Below, in pieces: positions 40,434 through 53,663 of a DNA stretch of 64,000 nt. The DNA is from Hydractinia symbiolongicarpus. Taxonomy: Eukaryota; Cnidaria; Hydrozoa; Anthoathecata; Hydractiniidae. The DNA is taken from positions 4,342,001-4,406,000 of the forward strand of contig NC_079876.1 of assembly GCF_029227915.1 (NCBI RefSeq), given 5' to 3'. Position 1 is the stretch's first letter, and every line of letters starts with the position of its first letter. Under the pieces are notes generated by a model, which made no database searches, was not told the origin of the DNA, and was given only the letters and a program-made list of their open reading frames with translations. Made by a program: the position numbers and the translations under genes.

Positions 40434-43400
40434 AAATTTTTAAATGAAGCGCTACCACAGCGTCCAGTGTAATCGCTGAGTTCCTGCAATCACGTCAAAT
40501 TAAGAGGAATGTTATTTCTTGGAGTCCAATTGTCTCATTTATCAAATTTATCAGGTCACAGTCCAAAGTTAGTTCTATTAAGTCCCACATTCAATCGTTT
40601 CACTGTTAAAAGCGGTGCAACCTAGTATTAATAGATAAATATCGCTAAATACATGTTGGTAAGAATATGTGACTCAACCGTTTTAGCTCAAAGGGATTGA
40701 TACTGTTAGAAAGTCAATGAAATGTACTTTTTGAAACTGTCTCTATTTCTTCAGCGCGGTCTAACGGCTTGGATTGGTCTTACAGTAAGGAATGACATAT
40801 TTATCTAAATTTTTAAATGAAACGCTGCCACAGCGCCCAGTATAACAGCTGAGTTCCGGCAATCATGTCAAATTAAAAAGAATGTTATTTCTTGGAGTCC
40901 AATTGACTCACTTATAACATTTATAAGGTCACTGCCCAAAATCAGTTCCAATTAAGTCCCACAGTCAATAGTTTCACTGTTAAAAGCGATACAACCTAGT
41001 ATTACCGGAAAGATATCACGAAATACATTTTGGTAAGAATATGTGACTCAACCGTTGTAACTCAAACGGATTGATACTGTTAGAAAGTCAATGAAATGTA
41101 CTTTTTGAAACTGTCTCTATTTCTTCAGAGCGGGATAAGGGCTAGGATTGGTCTTACAGTAAGAAATGACATATTTATCTAAATTTTTAAATGAAGCGCT
41201 ACCACAGCGCCCAGTGTAATCGCTTAGTACCGGCAATCATGTCAAATTAAAATGAATGTTATTTCTTTGAGTCCAATTGTCTCACTTATAACATTTATAA
41301 GGTCACAGCTCAAAATCAGTTCCAATTAAGTCCCACAGTCAATCGTTTCACTGTTAAAAGCGATACAACCTAGTATTACCGGAAAGATATCACAAAATAC
41401 ATTTTGGTAAGAATATGTGACTAAACCGTTGTAACTCAAACTGATTGATACTGTTAAAAAGTCAATGAAATGTAGTTCTTGAAGCTGTCAATATTTCTTC
41501 AGCGCGTCCTAACGGCTACGATTGGTCCCACAGTACAAAATGACTTATTTATCTAAATTTTTAAATAAAGCGCTACCACAGCTCCCAGTGTAATCGCTGA
41601 GTTTCGGCAATCACGTCAAATTAAGAAGAATGTTTTTTCTTGGAATCCAATTGTCTCATTTATCACATTTCTTAGGTCACAGTCCAAAGTTAGTTCAATT
41701 AAGTACCACATTCAATCGTTTCACTGTTAAAAGCGATGCAACATAGTAATAACAGATAAATATCGCTAAATACATGTTGGTACGAATATGTGACCCAACC
41801 GTTGTAACTCAAACGGACTGACATAGATAGAAAGTCCGTGAAAAGTAGTATTTGAAATTGTCTCTATTTCTTCAGCGCGCGCTAACGGCTTGGATTGGTC
41901 TTACAGTAAGAAATGACATATTTATCTAAATTTTTAAATAAAACGCTGCCACAGCGCCCAGTATAACAGCTGAGTTCCGGCAATCATGTCAAATTAAAAA
42001 GAATGTTATTTCTTGGAGTCCAATTGACTCACTTATAACATTTATAAGGTCACTTCCCAAAATCAGTTCCAATTAAGTCCCACAGTCAATCGTTTCACTG
42101 TTAAAAGCGATACAACCTAGTATTACCGGAAAGATATCACGAAATACATTTTGGTAAGAATATGTGACTCAACCGTTGTAACTCAAACGGATTGATACTG
42201 TTAGAAAGTCAATGAAATGTACTTTTTGAAACTGTCTCTATTTCTTCAGAGCGGGATAAGGGCTAGGATTGGTCTTACAGTAAGAAATGACATATTTATC
42301 TAAATTTTTAAATGAAGCGCTACCACAGCGCCCAGTGTAATCGCTTAGTTCCGGCAATCATGTCAAATTAAAATGAATGTTATTTCTTTGAGTCCAATTG
42401 TCTCACTTAAAACATTTATAAGGTCACAGCCCAAAATCAGTTCCAATTAAGTCCCACAGTCAATCGTTTCACTGTTAAAAGCGATACAACCTAGTATTAC
42501 CGGAAAGATATCACAAAATACATTTTGGTAAGAATATGTGACTAAACCGTTGTAACTCAAACTGATTGATACTGTTAAAAAGTCAATGAAATGTAGTTCT
42601 TGAAGCTGTCAATATTTCTTCAGCGCGTCCTAACGGCTACGATTGGTCCCACAGTACAAAATGACTTATTTATCTAAATTTTTAAATAAAGCGCTACCAC
42701 AGCTCCCAGTGTAATCGCTGAGTTTCGGCAATCACGTCAAATTAAGAAGAATGTTTTTTCTTGGAATCCAATTGTCTCATTTATCACATTTATCAGGTCA
42801 CAGTCCAAAGTTAGTTCAATTAAGTACCACATTCAATCGTTTCACTGTTAAAAGCGATGCAACATATTAATAACAGATAATTATCGCTAAATACATGTTG
42901 GTACGAATATGTGACCCAACCATTGTAACTCAAACGGACTGACATCGATAGAAAGTCCGTGAAAAGTATTATTTGAAACTGTCTCTATTTCTTCAGCGCG
43001 CGCTGACGGCTAGGATTCGTAACACGGCTAAAACGTGATTTTTTTATCTTAATTTTCAAATGAAGCGCTACCACAGGGGCCAGTGTAATCGCTGAGTTGC
43101 GGCAATCATGTCAAATTAAGAAGAATGTTATTTCTTGGAGTCCAATTGTCTCACTTTCACATTTATAAGGTCACTGCCCAAAATAAGTTCAATTAAGTCC
43201 CACAGTCAATTGTTTCACTGTTAAAAGCGATGCAACCTAGTAATACCGGAAAGATATCACGAAATACATGTTGGTAAGAATATGTGACTCAACCGTTTTA
43301 GCTCAAAGGGATTGATACTGTTAGAAAGTCAATGAAATGTACTTTTTGAAACTGTCTCTATTTCTTCAGCGCAGTCTAACGGCTTGGATTGGTCTTACAG

Positions 43401-43795
43401 TAAGAAATGACATATTTATCTAAATTTTTAAATGAAGCGCTACCACAGCGCCCAGTGTAACCGCGGAGTTCCGGCAATCATGTCAAATTAAAAAGAATGT
43501 TATTTCTTGGAGTCCAATTGACTCACTTATAACATTTATAAGGTCACTGCCCAAAAGCAGTTCCAATTAAGTCCCACAGTCAATCGTTTCACAGTTAAAA
43601 GCGATACAACCTAGTATTACCGGAAAGATATCACGAAATACATTTTGGTAAGAATATGTGACTCAACCGTTGTAACTCAAACGGATTGATACTGTTAGAA
43701 AGTCAATGAAATGTACTTTTTGAAACTGTCTCTATTTCTTCAGAGCGGGATAAGGGCTAGGATTGGTCTTACAGTAAGAAATGACATATTTATCT

Positions 43796-44004
43796 AAATT
43801 TTTAAATGAAGCGCTACCACAGCGCCCAGTGTAATCGCTTAGTTCCGGCAATCATGTCAAATTAAAAAGACTCAACCGTTGTAACACAAATGGATTGATA
43901 CTGTTACAAATTCAATGAAATGTAGTTTTTGAAACTGTCTCTATTTCTTCGGCGCGGGATAACGGCTAGGATTGGTCCCACAGTAAAAAATGACTTATTA
44001 ATCT
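43796..44004. repeat. 209-bp shortened monomer, junction type B (copy 2)
   Basis: Same AAAAAGACTCAACCGTTG junction. It lies about 3,571 bp from copy 1 inside a duplicated block of several units. Confidence 0.92.
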
Positions 44005-45124
44005 AAATTTTTAAATGAAGCGCTACCACAGCGTGCAGTGTAATCGCTGAGTTCCTGCAATCACGTCAAATTAAGAGGAATGTTATTTCTTGGAGTCCAA
44101 TTGTCTCATTTATCAAATTTATCAGGTCACAGTCCAAAGTTAGTTCTATTAAGTCCCACATTCAATCGTTTCACTGTTAAAAGCGGTGCAACCTAGTATT
44201 AACAGATAAATATCGCTAAATACATGTTGGTAAGAATATGTGACTCAACCGTTTTAGCTCAAAGGGATTGATACTGTTAGAAAGTCAATGAAATGTACTT
44301 TTTGGAACTGTCTCTATTTCTTCAGCGCGCGCTAACGGCTTGGATTGGTCTTACAGTAAGAAATGACATATTTATCTAATTTTTTAAATGAAACGCTGCC
44401 ACAGCGCCCAGTATAACAGCTGAGTTCCGGCAATCATGTCAAATTAAAAAGAATGTTATTTCTTGGAGTCCAATTGACTCACTTATAACATTTATAAGGT
44501 CACTTCCCAAAATCAGTTCCAATTAAGTCCCACAGTCAATCGTTTCACTGTTAAAAGCGATACAACCTAGTATTACCGGAAAGATATCACAAAATACATT
44601 TTGGTAAGAATATGTGACTAAACCGTTGTAACTCAAACTGATTGATACTGTTAAAAAGTCAATGAAATGTAGTTCTTGAAGCTGTCAATATTTCTTCAGC
44701 GCGTCCTAACGGCTACGATTGATCCCACAGTACAAAATGACTTATTTATCTAAATTTTTAAATAAAGCGCTACCACAGCTCCCAGTGTAATCGCTGAGTT
44801 TCGGCAATCACGTCAAATTAAGAAGAATGTTTTTTCTTGGAATCCAATTGTCTCATTTATCACATTTCTTAGGTCACAGTCCAAAGTTAGTTCAATTAAG
44901 TACCACATTCAATCGTTTCACTGTTAAAAGCGATGCAACATAGTAATAACAGATAAATATCGCTAAATACATGTTGGTACGAATATGTGACTCAACCGTT
45001 GTAACTCAAACGGATTGATACTGTTAGAAAGTCAATGAAATGTACTTTTTGAAACTGTCTCTATTTCTTCAGAGCGGGATAAGGGCTAGGATTGGTCTTA
45101 CAGTAAGAAATGACATATTTATCT

Positions 45125-45333
45125 AAATTTTTAAATGAAGCGCTACCACAGCGCCCAGTGTAATCGCTTAGTTCCGGCAATCATGTCAAATTAAAAAGAC
45201 TCAACCGTTGTAACACAAATGGATTGATACTGTTACAAATTCAATGAAATGTAGTTTTTGAAACTGTCTCTATTTCTTCGGCGCGGGATAACGGCTAGGA
45301 TTGGTCCCACAGTAAAAAATGACTTATTAATCT
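45125..45333. repeat. 209-bp shortened monomer, junction type B (copy 3)
   Basis: Same junction, 1,329 bp after copy 2 (three full units plus one short unit). Confidence 0.92.
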
Positions 45334-47574
45334 AAATTTTTAAATGAAGCGCTACCACAGCGTCCAGTGTAATCGCTGAGTTCCTGCAATCACGTCAAAT
45401 TAAGAGGAATGTTATTTCTTGGAGTCCAATTGTCTCATTTATCAAATTTATCAGGTCACAGTCCAAAGTTAGTTCTATTATGTCCCACATTCAATCGTTT
45501 CACTGTTAAAAGCGGTGCAACCTAGTATTAACAGATAAATATCGCTAAATACATGTTGGTACGAATATGTGACCCAACCGTTGTAACTCAAACGGACTGA
45601 CATAGATAGAAAGTCCGTGAAAAGTAGTATTTGAAATTGTCTCTATTTCTTCAGCGTGCGCTAACGGCTTGGATTGGTCTTACAGTAAGAAATGACATAT
45701 TTATCTAAATTTTTAAATGAAACGCTGCCACAGCGCCCAGTATAACAGCTGAGTTCCGGCAATCATGTCAAATTAAAAAGAATGTTATTTCTTGGAGTCC
45801 AATTGACTCACTTATAACATTTATAAGGTCACTTCCCAAAATCAGTTCCAATTAAGTCCCACAGTCAATCGTTTCACTGTTAAAAGCGATATAACCTAGT
45901 ATTACCGGAAAGATATCACGAAATACATTTTGGTAAGAATATGTGACTCAACCGTTGTAACTCAAACGGATTGATACTGTTAGAAAGTCAATGAAATGTA
46001 CTTTTTGAAACTGTCTCTATTTCGTCAGAGCGGGATAAGGGCTAGGATTGGTCTTACAGTAAGAAATGACATATTTATCTAAATTTTTAAATGAAGCGCT
46101 ACCACAGCGCCCAGTGTAATCGCTTAGTTCCGGCAATCATGTCAAATTAAAATGAATGTTATTTCTTTGAGTCCAATTGTCTCACTTAAAACATTTATAA
46201 GGTCACAGCCCAAAATCAGTTCCAATTAAGTCCCACAGTCAATCGTTTCACTGTTAAAAGCGATACAACCTAGTATTACCGGAAAGATATCACAAAATAC
46301 ATTTTGGTAAGAATATGTGACTAAACCGTTGTAACTCAAACTGATTGATACTGTTAAAAAGTCAATGAAATGTAGTTCTTGAAGCTGTCAATATTTCTTC
46401 AGCGCGTCCTAACGGCTACGATTGGTCCCACAGTACAAAATGACTTATTTATCTAAATTTTTAAATAAAGCGCTACCACAGCTCCCAGTGTAATCGCTGA
46501 GTTTCGGCAATCACGTCAAATTAAGAAGAATGTTTTTTCTTGGAATCCAATTGTCTCATTTATCACATTTATTAGGTCACAGTCCAAAGTTAGTTCAATT
46601 AAGTACCACATTCAATCGTTTCACTGTTAAAAGCGATGCAACATAGTAATAACAGATAATTATCGCTAAATACATGTTGGTACGAATATGTGACCCAATC
46701 ATTGTAACTCAAACGGACTGACATCGACAGAAAGTCCGTGAAAAGTATTATTTGAAACTGTCTCTATTTCTTCAGCGCGCGCTGACGGCTAGGATTCGTA
46801 ACACGGCTAAAACGTGATTTTTTTATCTTAATTTTCAAATGAAGAGCTACCACAGGGACCAGTGTAATCGCTGAGTTGCGGAAATCATGTCAAATTAAGA
46901 AGAATGTTATTTCTTGGAGTCCAATTGTCTCACTTTCACATTTATAAGGTCACTGCCCAAAATAAGTTCAATTAAGTCCCACAGTCAATTGTTTCACTGT
47001 TAAAAGCGATGCAACCTAGTAATACCGGAAAGATATCACGAAATACATGTTGGTAAGAATATGTGACTCAACCGTTTTAGCTCAAAGGGATTGATACTGT
47101 TAGAAAGTCAATGAAATGTACTTTTTGAAACTGTCTCTATTTCTTCAGCGCAGTCTAACGGCTTGGATTGGTCTTACAGTAAGAAATGACATATTTATCT
47201 AAATTTTTAAATGAAACGCTACCACAGCGCCCAGTGTAACCGCGGAGTTCCGGCAATCATGTCAAATTAAAAAGAATGTTATTTCTTGGAGTCCAATTGA
47301 CTCACTTATAACATTTATAAGGTCACTGCCCAAAATCAGTTCCAATTAAGTCCCACAGTCAATCGTTTCACAGTTAAAAGCGATACAACCTAGTATTACC
47401 GGAAAGATATCACGAAATACATTTTGGTAAGAATATGTGACTCAACCGTTGTAACTCAAACGGATTGATACTGTTAGAAAGTCAATGAAATGTACTTTTT
47501 GAAACTGTCTCTATTTCTTCAGAGCGGGATAAGGGCTAGGATTGGTCTTACAGTAAGAAATGACATATTTATCT

Positions 47575-47783
47575 AAATTTTTAAATGAAGCGCTACCACA
47601 GCGCCCAGTGTAATCGCTTAGTTCCGGCAATCATGTCAAATTAAAAAGACTCAACCGTTGTAACACAAATGGATTGATACTGTTACAAATTCAATGAAAT
47701 GTAGTTTTTGAAACTGTCTCTATTTCTTCGGCGCGGGATAACGGCTAGGATTGGTCCCACAGTAAAAAATGACTTATTAATCT
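47575..47783. repeat. 209-bp shortened monomer, junction type B (copy 4)
   Basis: Same junction, 2,450 bp after copy 3 and 3,779 bp after copy 2. Confidence 0.92.
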
Positions 47784-49650
47784 AAATTTTTAAATGAAGC
47801 GCTACCACAGCGTCCAGTGTAATCGCTGAGTTCCTGCAATCACGTCAAATTAAGAGGAATGTTATTTCTTGGAGTCCAATTGTCTCATTTATCAAATTTA
47901 TCAGGTCACAGTCCAAAGTTAGTTCTATTAAGTCCCACATTCAATCGTTTCACTGTTAAAAGCGGTGCAACCTAGTATTAACAGATAAATATCGCTAAAT
48001 ACATGTTGGTAAGAATATGTGACTCAACCGTTTTAGCTCAAAGGGATTGATACTGTTAGAAAGTCAATGAAATGTACTTTTTGGAACTGTCTCTATTTCT
48101 TCAGCGCGCGCTAACGGCTTGGATTGGTCTTACAGTAAGAAATGACATATTTATCTAATTTTTTAAATGAAACGCTGCCACAGCGCCCAGTATAAAAGCT
48201 GAGTTCCGGCAATCATGTCAAATTAAAAAGAATGTTATTTCTTGGAGTCCAATTGACTCACTTATAACATTTATAAGGTCACTTCCCAAAATCAGTTCCA
48301 ATTAAGTCCCACAGTCAATCGTTTCACTGTTAAAAGCGATACAACCTAGTATTACCGGAAAGATATCACGAAATACATTTTGGTAAGAATATGTGACTCA
48401 ACCGTTGTAACTCAAACGGATTGATACTGTTAGAAAGTCAATGAAATGTACTTTTTGAAACTGTCTCTATTTCTTCAGAGCGGGATAAGGGCTAGGATTG
48501 GTCTTACAGTAAGAAATGACATATTTATTTAAATTTTTAAATGAAGCGCTACCACAGCGCCCAGTGTAATCGCTTAGTTCCGGCAATCATGTCAAATTAA
48601 AATGAATGTTATTTCTTTGAGTCCAATTGTCTCACTTAAAACATTTATAAGGTCACAGCCCAAAATCAGTTCCAATTAAGTCCCACAGTCAATCGTTTCA
48701 CTGTTAAAAGCGATACAACCTAGTATTACCGGAAAGATATCACAAAATACATTTTGGTAAGAATATGTGACTAAACCGTTGTAACTCAAACTGATTGATA
48801 CTGTTAAAAAGTCAATGAAATGTAGTTCTTGAAGCTGTCAATATTTCTTCAGCGCGTCCTAACGGCTACGATTGGTCCCACAGTACAAAATGACTTATTT
48901 ATCTAAATTTTTAAATAAAGCGCTACCACAGCTCCCAGTGTAATCGCTGAGTTTCGGCAATCACGTCAAATTAAGAAGAATGTTTTTTCTTGGAATCCAA
49001 TTGTCTCATTTATCACATTTATTAGGTCACAGTCCAAAGTTAGTTCAATTAAGTACCACATTCAATCGTTTCACTGTTAAAAGCGATGCAACATAGTAAT
49101 AACAGATAATTATCGCTAAATACATGTTGGTACGAATATGTGACCCAACCGTTGTAACTCAAACGGACTGACATAGATAGAAAGTCCGTGAAAAGTAGTA
49201 TTTGAAACTGTCTCTATTTCTTCAGCGCGCGCTAACGGCTAGGATTCGTCACACGGCTAAAACGTGATTTTTTTATCTTAATTTTCAAATGAAGCGCTAC
49301 CACAGGGACCAGTGTAATCGCTGAGTTGCGGCAATCATGTCAAATTAGGAAGAATGTTATTTCTTGGAGTCCAATTGTCTTACTTTTTCATTTATAAGGT
49401 CACAGCCCAAAATCAGTTCAATTAAGTCCCACAGTCAATCGTTTCACTGTTGAAAGCGATACAACCTAGTAATACCGGAAGGATATCACGAAATACATGT
49501 TGGTACGAATATGTGACTCAAGCGTTGTAACACAAATGGATTGATACTGTTACAAATTCAATGAAATGTATTTTTTGAAACCGTCTCTATTTCTTCGGCG
49601 CGGGATAACGGCTAGGATTGGTCCCACAGTAAAAAATGACTTACTAATCT

Positions 49651-52635
49651 AAATTTTTAAATGAAGCGCTACCACAGCGCCCAGTGTAATCGCTGAGTTC
49701 CTGCAATCACGTCAAATTAAGAGAAATGTTATTTCTTGGAGTCCACTTGTCTCATTTATCAAATTTATCAGGTCAAAGTCCAAAGTTAGTTCAATTAAGT
49801 CCCACAGTCAATCGTTTCATTGTTAAAAGCTATGCAACCTAGTAATATCAGAAAAATATCGCTAAATATATGTTAGTACGAATATGTGACCCAACCGTTG
49901 TAACTCAAACAGACTGACACGGTTAGAAAGTCAATGAAATGTAGTTTTTGAAACTTTCGCTATTTCTTCAGCGCGCGATAACGGCTAGGATTGGTCACAC
50001 GGTAAAGAATGATTTATTTATCTAAATTTTTAAATGAAGCCCTCCCACAGCGCCCAGTGTAATCGCTCAATTCCGGCAATCATGTCAAATTAAGATGAAT
50101 GTTATTTCTTGGAGTTCAATTGTCTCATTTATCACATTTATCAGGCCACAGTCCAAATTTAGTTCTATTAAGTCCCACATTCAATCGTTTCACTGTTAAA
50201 AGCGGTGCAACCTAGTATTAACAGATAAATATCGCTAAATACATGTTGGTACGAATATGTTAACCAACCGTTGTAACTCAAATGGACTGACATCGATAAA
50301 AAGTCAGTGAAATGTAGTATTTGAAACTGTCGCTATTTCTTCAGCGCGCGATAACGAATAGGATTGGTCCCACAGTAAAGAATGACTTATTTATCTAAAT
50401 TTTTAAATGAAGTGCTACCCCAGCGCCCAGTGTAATCGCTGAGTTCCGGCAATCACGTCAAATTAAGAAGAATGTTACTTTTTGGAGTTCAATTGTCTCA
50501 CATATAAAATTTATCAGGTCACAGTCCAAAGTTGGTTCAATTAAGTCCCACAGTCAATCGTTTCATTGTTAAAAGCGATGCAATCTAAAAATATCAGAAA
50601 AATATCGCTAAATAATGGTTGGTACGAATATGTGACCCAACCATTGTAACTCAAACGGACTGACACCGTTAGAAAGTCAATGAAATGTAGTTTTCGAAAC
50701 TGTCGCTATTCTTCAGCGCGCAATAACGGCTAGGATTGGTCCCACGGTAAAGAATGACTTATTTATCTAAATTTTTAAATGAAGCGCTACCACAGCGCCC
50801 AGTGTAATAGCTGAGTTCCGGCAAGCACATCAAATTAGGAAGAATGCTTTTCTTGGAGTCCAATTGTCTCATTTATAACATTTATCAGGTCACAGTCCAA
50901 AGTTCGTTCAATTAAGTACCACATTCAATCGTTTCACTTTTAAAAGCGATGCAACCTAGTAATAACAGATAAATATCGCTAAATACATGTTGGTACGAAT
51001 ATGTGACCCAACGATTGTAACTCAAACGGACTGACACCGTTAGAAAGTCAATGAAATGTAGTTTTTGAAACTGTCGCTATTCTTCAACGCGCGGTAACGG
51101 CTAGGATTGGTGCCACGGTAAAGAATGACTTATTTATCTAAATTTTTAAATGAAGCGCTACCACAGCGCCCAGTGTAATCGCTGAGTTCTGGCAAGCACA
51201 TCAAATTAGGAAGAATGTTATTTCTTGGAGTCCAATTGTCTCATTTATCATATTTATCAGGTCACAGTCCAAAGTTAGTTCGAAAAAGTCCCACATTCAG
51301 TCGTTTCACTGTTAAAAGCGATGCAACCTAGTAATAACAGATAACTATCGCTAAATACATGTTGGTACAAATATTATGTGACCCAACCGTTGTAATTCAA
51401 GCGGACTGACATCGATAGAAAGTCAATGAAATATAGTATTTGAAACTGTCTCTATTTCTTCAGCACGCGCTAACGGCTAGGATTGGTCCCACAGTTAAAA
51501 AGTGACTTTTTTATCTACATTTTTAAATGAAGCGCTACCACAGCGCCCGGTGTAATCGCTGAGTTGCGGCAATCATGTCAAATTAAGAAGAATGTTATTT
51601 CTTGGAGTCCAATTTTCTCACTTTCACATTTATAAGGTCACAGCCCAAAATCAGTTCAATTAAGTCCCACAGTCAATTGTCTCACTGTTAAGAGCAATGC
51701 AACCTAGTAATACCGGAAAGATATCACGAAATACATGTTGGTAAGAATATGTGACTCAACCGTTGTAGCTCAAAGGGATTGATACTGATAAGAAGTCAAT
51801 AAATGTACTTTTTGAAACTGTCTCTCTTTCTTCAGCGCGGTCTAACGGCTAGGATTGGTCTTACAGTAAGAAATGATATATTTATTTAAATTTTTAAATG
51901 AAACGCTACCACAGCGCCCAGTGTAACCGCTGAGTTCCGGTAATCATGTCAAATTAAAAAGAATGTTTTTTCTTGGAGTCCAATTGACTCACTTATAACA
52001 TTTATAAGGTCACTGCCCAAAATCAGTTCCAATTAGGTTCCGCAGTCAATCGTTTCACTGTTAAAAGCAATACAACCTAGTATTACCGAAAAGATATCAC
52101 GAAATATATTTTGGTAAGAATATGTGACTCAACCGTTGTAACTCAAACGGATTGATACTGTTAGAAATTCAATGAAATGTACTTTTTGAAACTGTCTCTA
52201 TTTCTTCAGAGCGGGATAACGGCTAGGATTGGTCTTACAGTAAGAAATGACATATTTATCTAAATTTTTAAATGAAGCGCTACCACAGCGCCCAGTGTAA
52301 TCGCTGAGTTCCGGCAATCATGTCAAATTAAAAAGAATGTTATTTCTTTGAGTCCAATTGTCTCACTTAAAACATTTATAAGGTCACAGCCCTAAATCAG
52401 TTCCAATTAAGTCCCACAGTCAATCGTTTCACTGTTAAAAGCGATACAACCTAGTGATACCGGAAAGATATCACAAAATACATTTTGGTAAGAATATGTG
52501 ACTCAACCGTTGAAACTCAAACTGATTGATACTGTTAAAAAGTCAATGAAATGTAGTTCTTGAAGCTGTCAATATTTCTTTAGCGCGTCCTAACGGCTAC
52601 GATTGGTCCCACAGTACAAAATGACTTATTTATCC
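49651..52635. repeat. Monomers matching the left end of the window
   Basis: Units start at 49651, 50024, 50397, 50769, 51140, 51517, 51888 and 52262. The 49279-50396 stretch matches 3726-4842, and 50397-51516 matches 2235-3351, but in a different relative order. The unit at 51140 is 377 bp long because of a small insertion (AAATATTATGTGACCC). The 51517 and later units match those after 27503 and 37613. Confidence 0.87.
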
Positions 52636-52996
52636 AAATTTTTAAATAAAGCGCTACCACAGCGGCCAGTGTAATTGCTGAGTTCCGGCAATCACGTCAA
52701 ATTAAGAAGAATGTTATTTCTTGGAGTCCAATTTTCTCATTTATCACATTTATGAGGTCACAGTCCAAAGTTAGTTCAAATAAGTCCCACAGTCAATCGT
52801 TTCATGGTTAAAAGCGATGCAACCTAGTAATATCAGATAAATATCGCTAAATAAATGTTGGTACGAATATGTGACCCAACTGTTGTAACTCAAACGGACT
52901 GACACTGTTACAAAGTCAATGAAATGTAGTTTTTGAAACTTTCGCTATTTCTTCATCGCACGATAACGGATACGATTGGTCCTACAGTAAAGAATG

Positions 52997-53149
52997 ATAC
53001 GGTGCGAATTTGTGACCCAACTGTTGTAACTCAAACTGACTGACACCGTTAGAAAGTCAATGAAATGTAGTTTTTGAAACTGTCACTATTTCTTCAGCGC
53101 GCAATAACGGCTAGGATTGGTCCCACATTAAAAAAAGACTTATTAATCT
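52997..53149. repeat. Shortened monomer, junction type A (copy 6)
   Basis: Junction GAATGATACGGTGCGAATTT, with a G variant inside the TACGGTACG part. It is followed by a normal unit end and then a second composite. Confidence 0.88.
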
Positions 53150-53509
53150 AAATTTTTAAATAAAGCGCTACCACAGCGCCCAGTGTAATCGCTGAGTTCC
53201 GTCAATAACGTAAAATTAAGAAGAATGTTATTTCTTCGGGTCCAATTGTCTCATTTATCACATTTATCAGGTCAAAGTCCAAAGTTAGTTCAAATAAGTC
53301 CCACAGTCAATGGTTTCATTGTTAAAAGCGATGCAACCTAGTAATATCAAATAAATATCGCCAAATAAATGTTGGTACGAATATGTGACCCAACTGTTGT
53401 AACTCAAACGGACTGACACTGTTACAAAGTCAACGAAATGTAGTTTTTGAAACTTTCGCCATTTCTTCATCGCGCGATAACGGATACGATTGGTCCCACA
53501 GTAAAGAAT

Positions 53510-53663
53510 GATACGGTACGAATTTGTGACCCAACCGTTGTAACTCAAACGGAATGACACCGTTAGAAAGTCAATGAAATGTAGTTTTTGAAACTGTCAC
53601 TATTTCTTCAGCGCGCAATAACGGCTAGGGTTGGTCCCACATTAAAAAAAGACTTCTTAATCT
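53510..53663. repeat. Shortened monomer, junction type A (copy 7)
   Basis: Junction GAATGATACGGTACGAATTT, 514 bp after copy 6. This is the rightmost example in the window. Confidence 0.9.

Larger units (their letters stand above)
38359..49650. repeat. Nested segmental duplications with 209-bp short units
   Basis: Full units (372-374 bp) are interspersed with four 209-bp short units. A block of about 1.5 kb that includes a short unit occurs at about 39.5-41.0, 43.1-44.6 and 46.9-48.36 kb (offsets 3,572 and 3,779 bp). A larger block of about 2.8 kb, from about 41,760 to 44,590, recurs at about 45,540 to 48,365. A further offset of 2,450 bp links 45,191 with 47,641. The marker CGCGTCCTAACGGC recurs at about 38681, 41503, 42624, 44700, 46403 and 48853. 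Each offset is a sum of full and 209-bp units. Confidence 0.9.
52636..53663. repeat. Tandem pair of 514-bp composite units
   Basis: Two successive 514-bp intervals, 52636-53149 and 53150-53663, are similar along their length. The second part of each carries the GAATGATACGGT deletion junction. A minus-strand opening at 53285-53560 reads across one junction and is satellite only. Confidence 0.9.

Noticed and set aside
53285-53560. 91-residue minus-strand opening
   Set aside because: Also crosses a composite junction and shares the same satellite-derived peptide pattern as the other openings.
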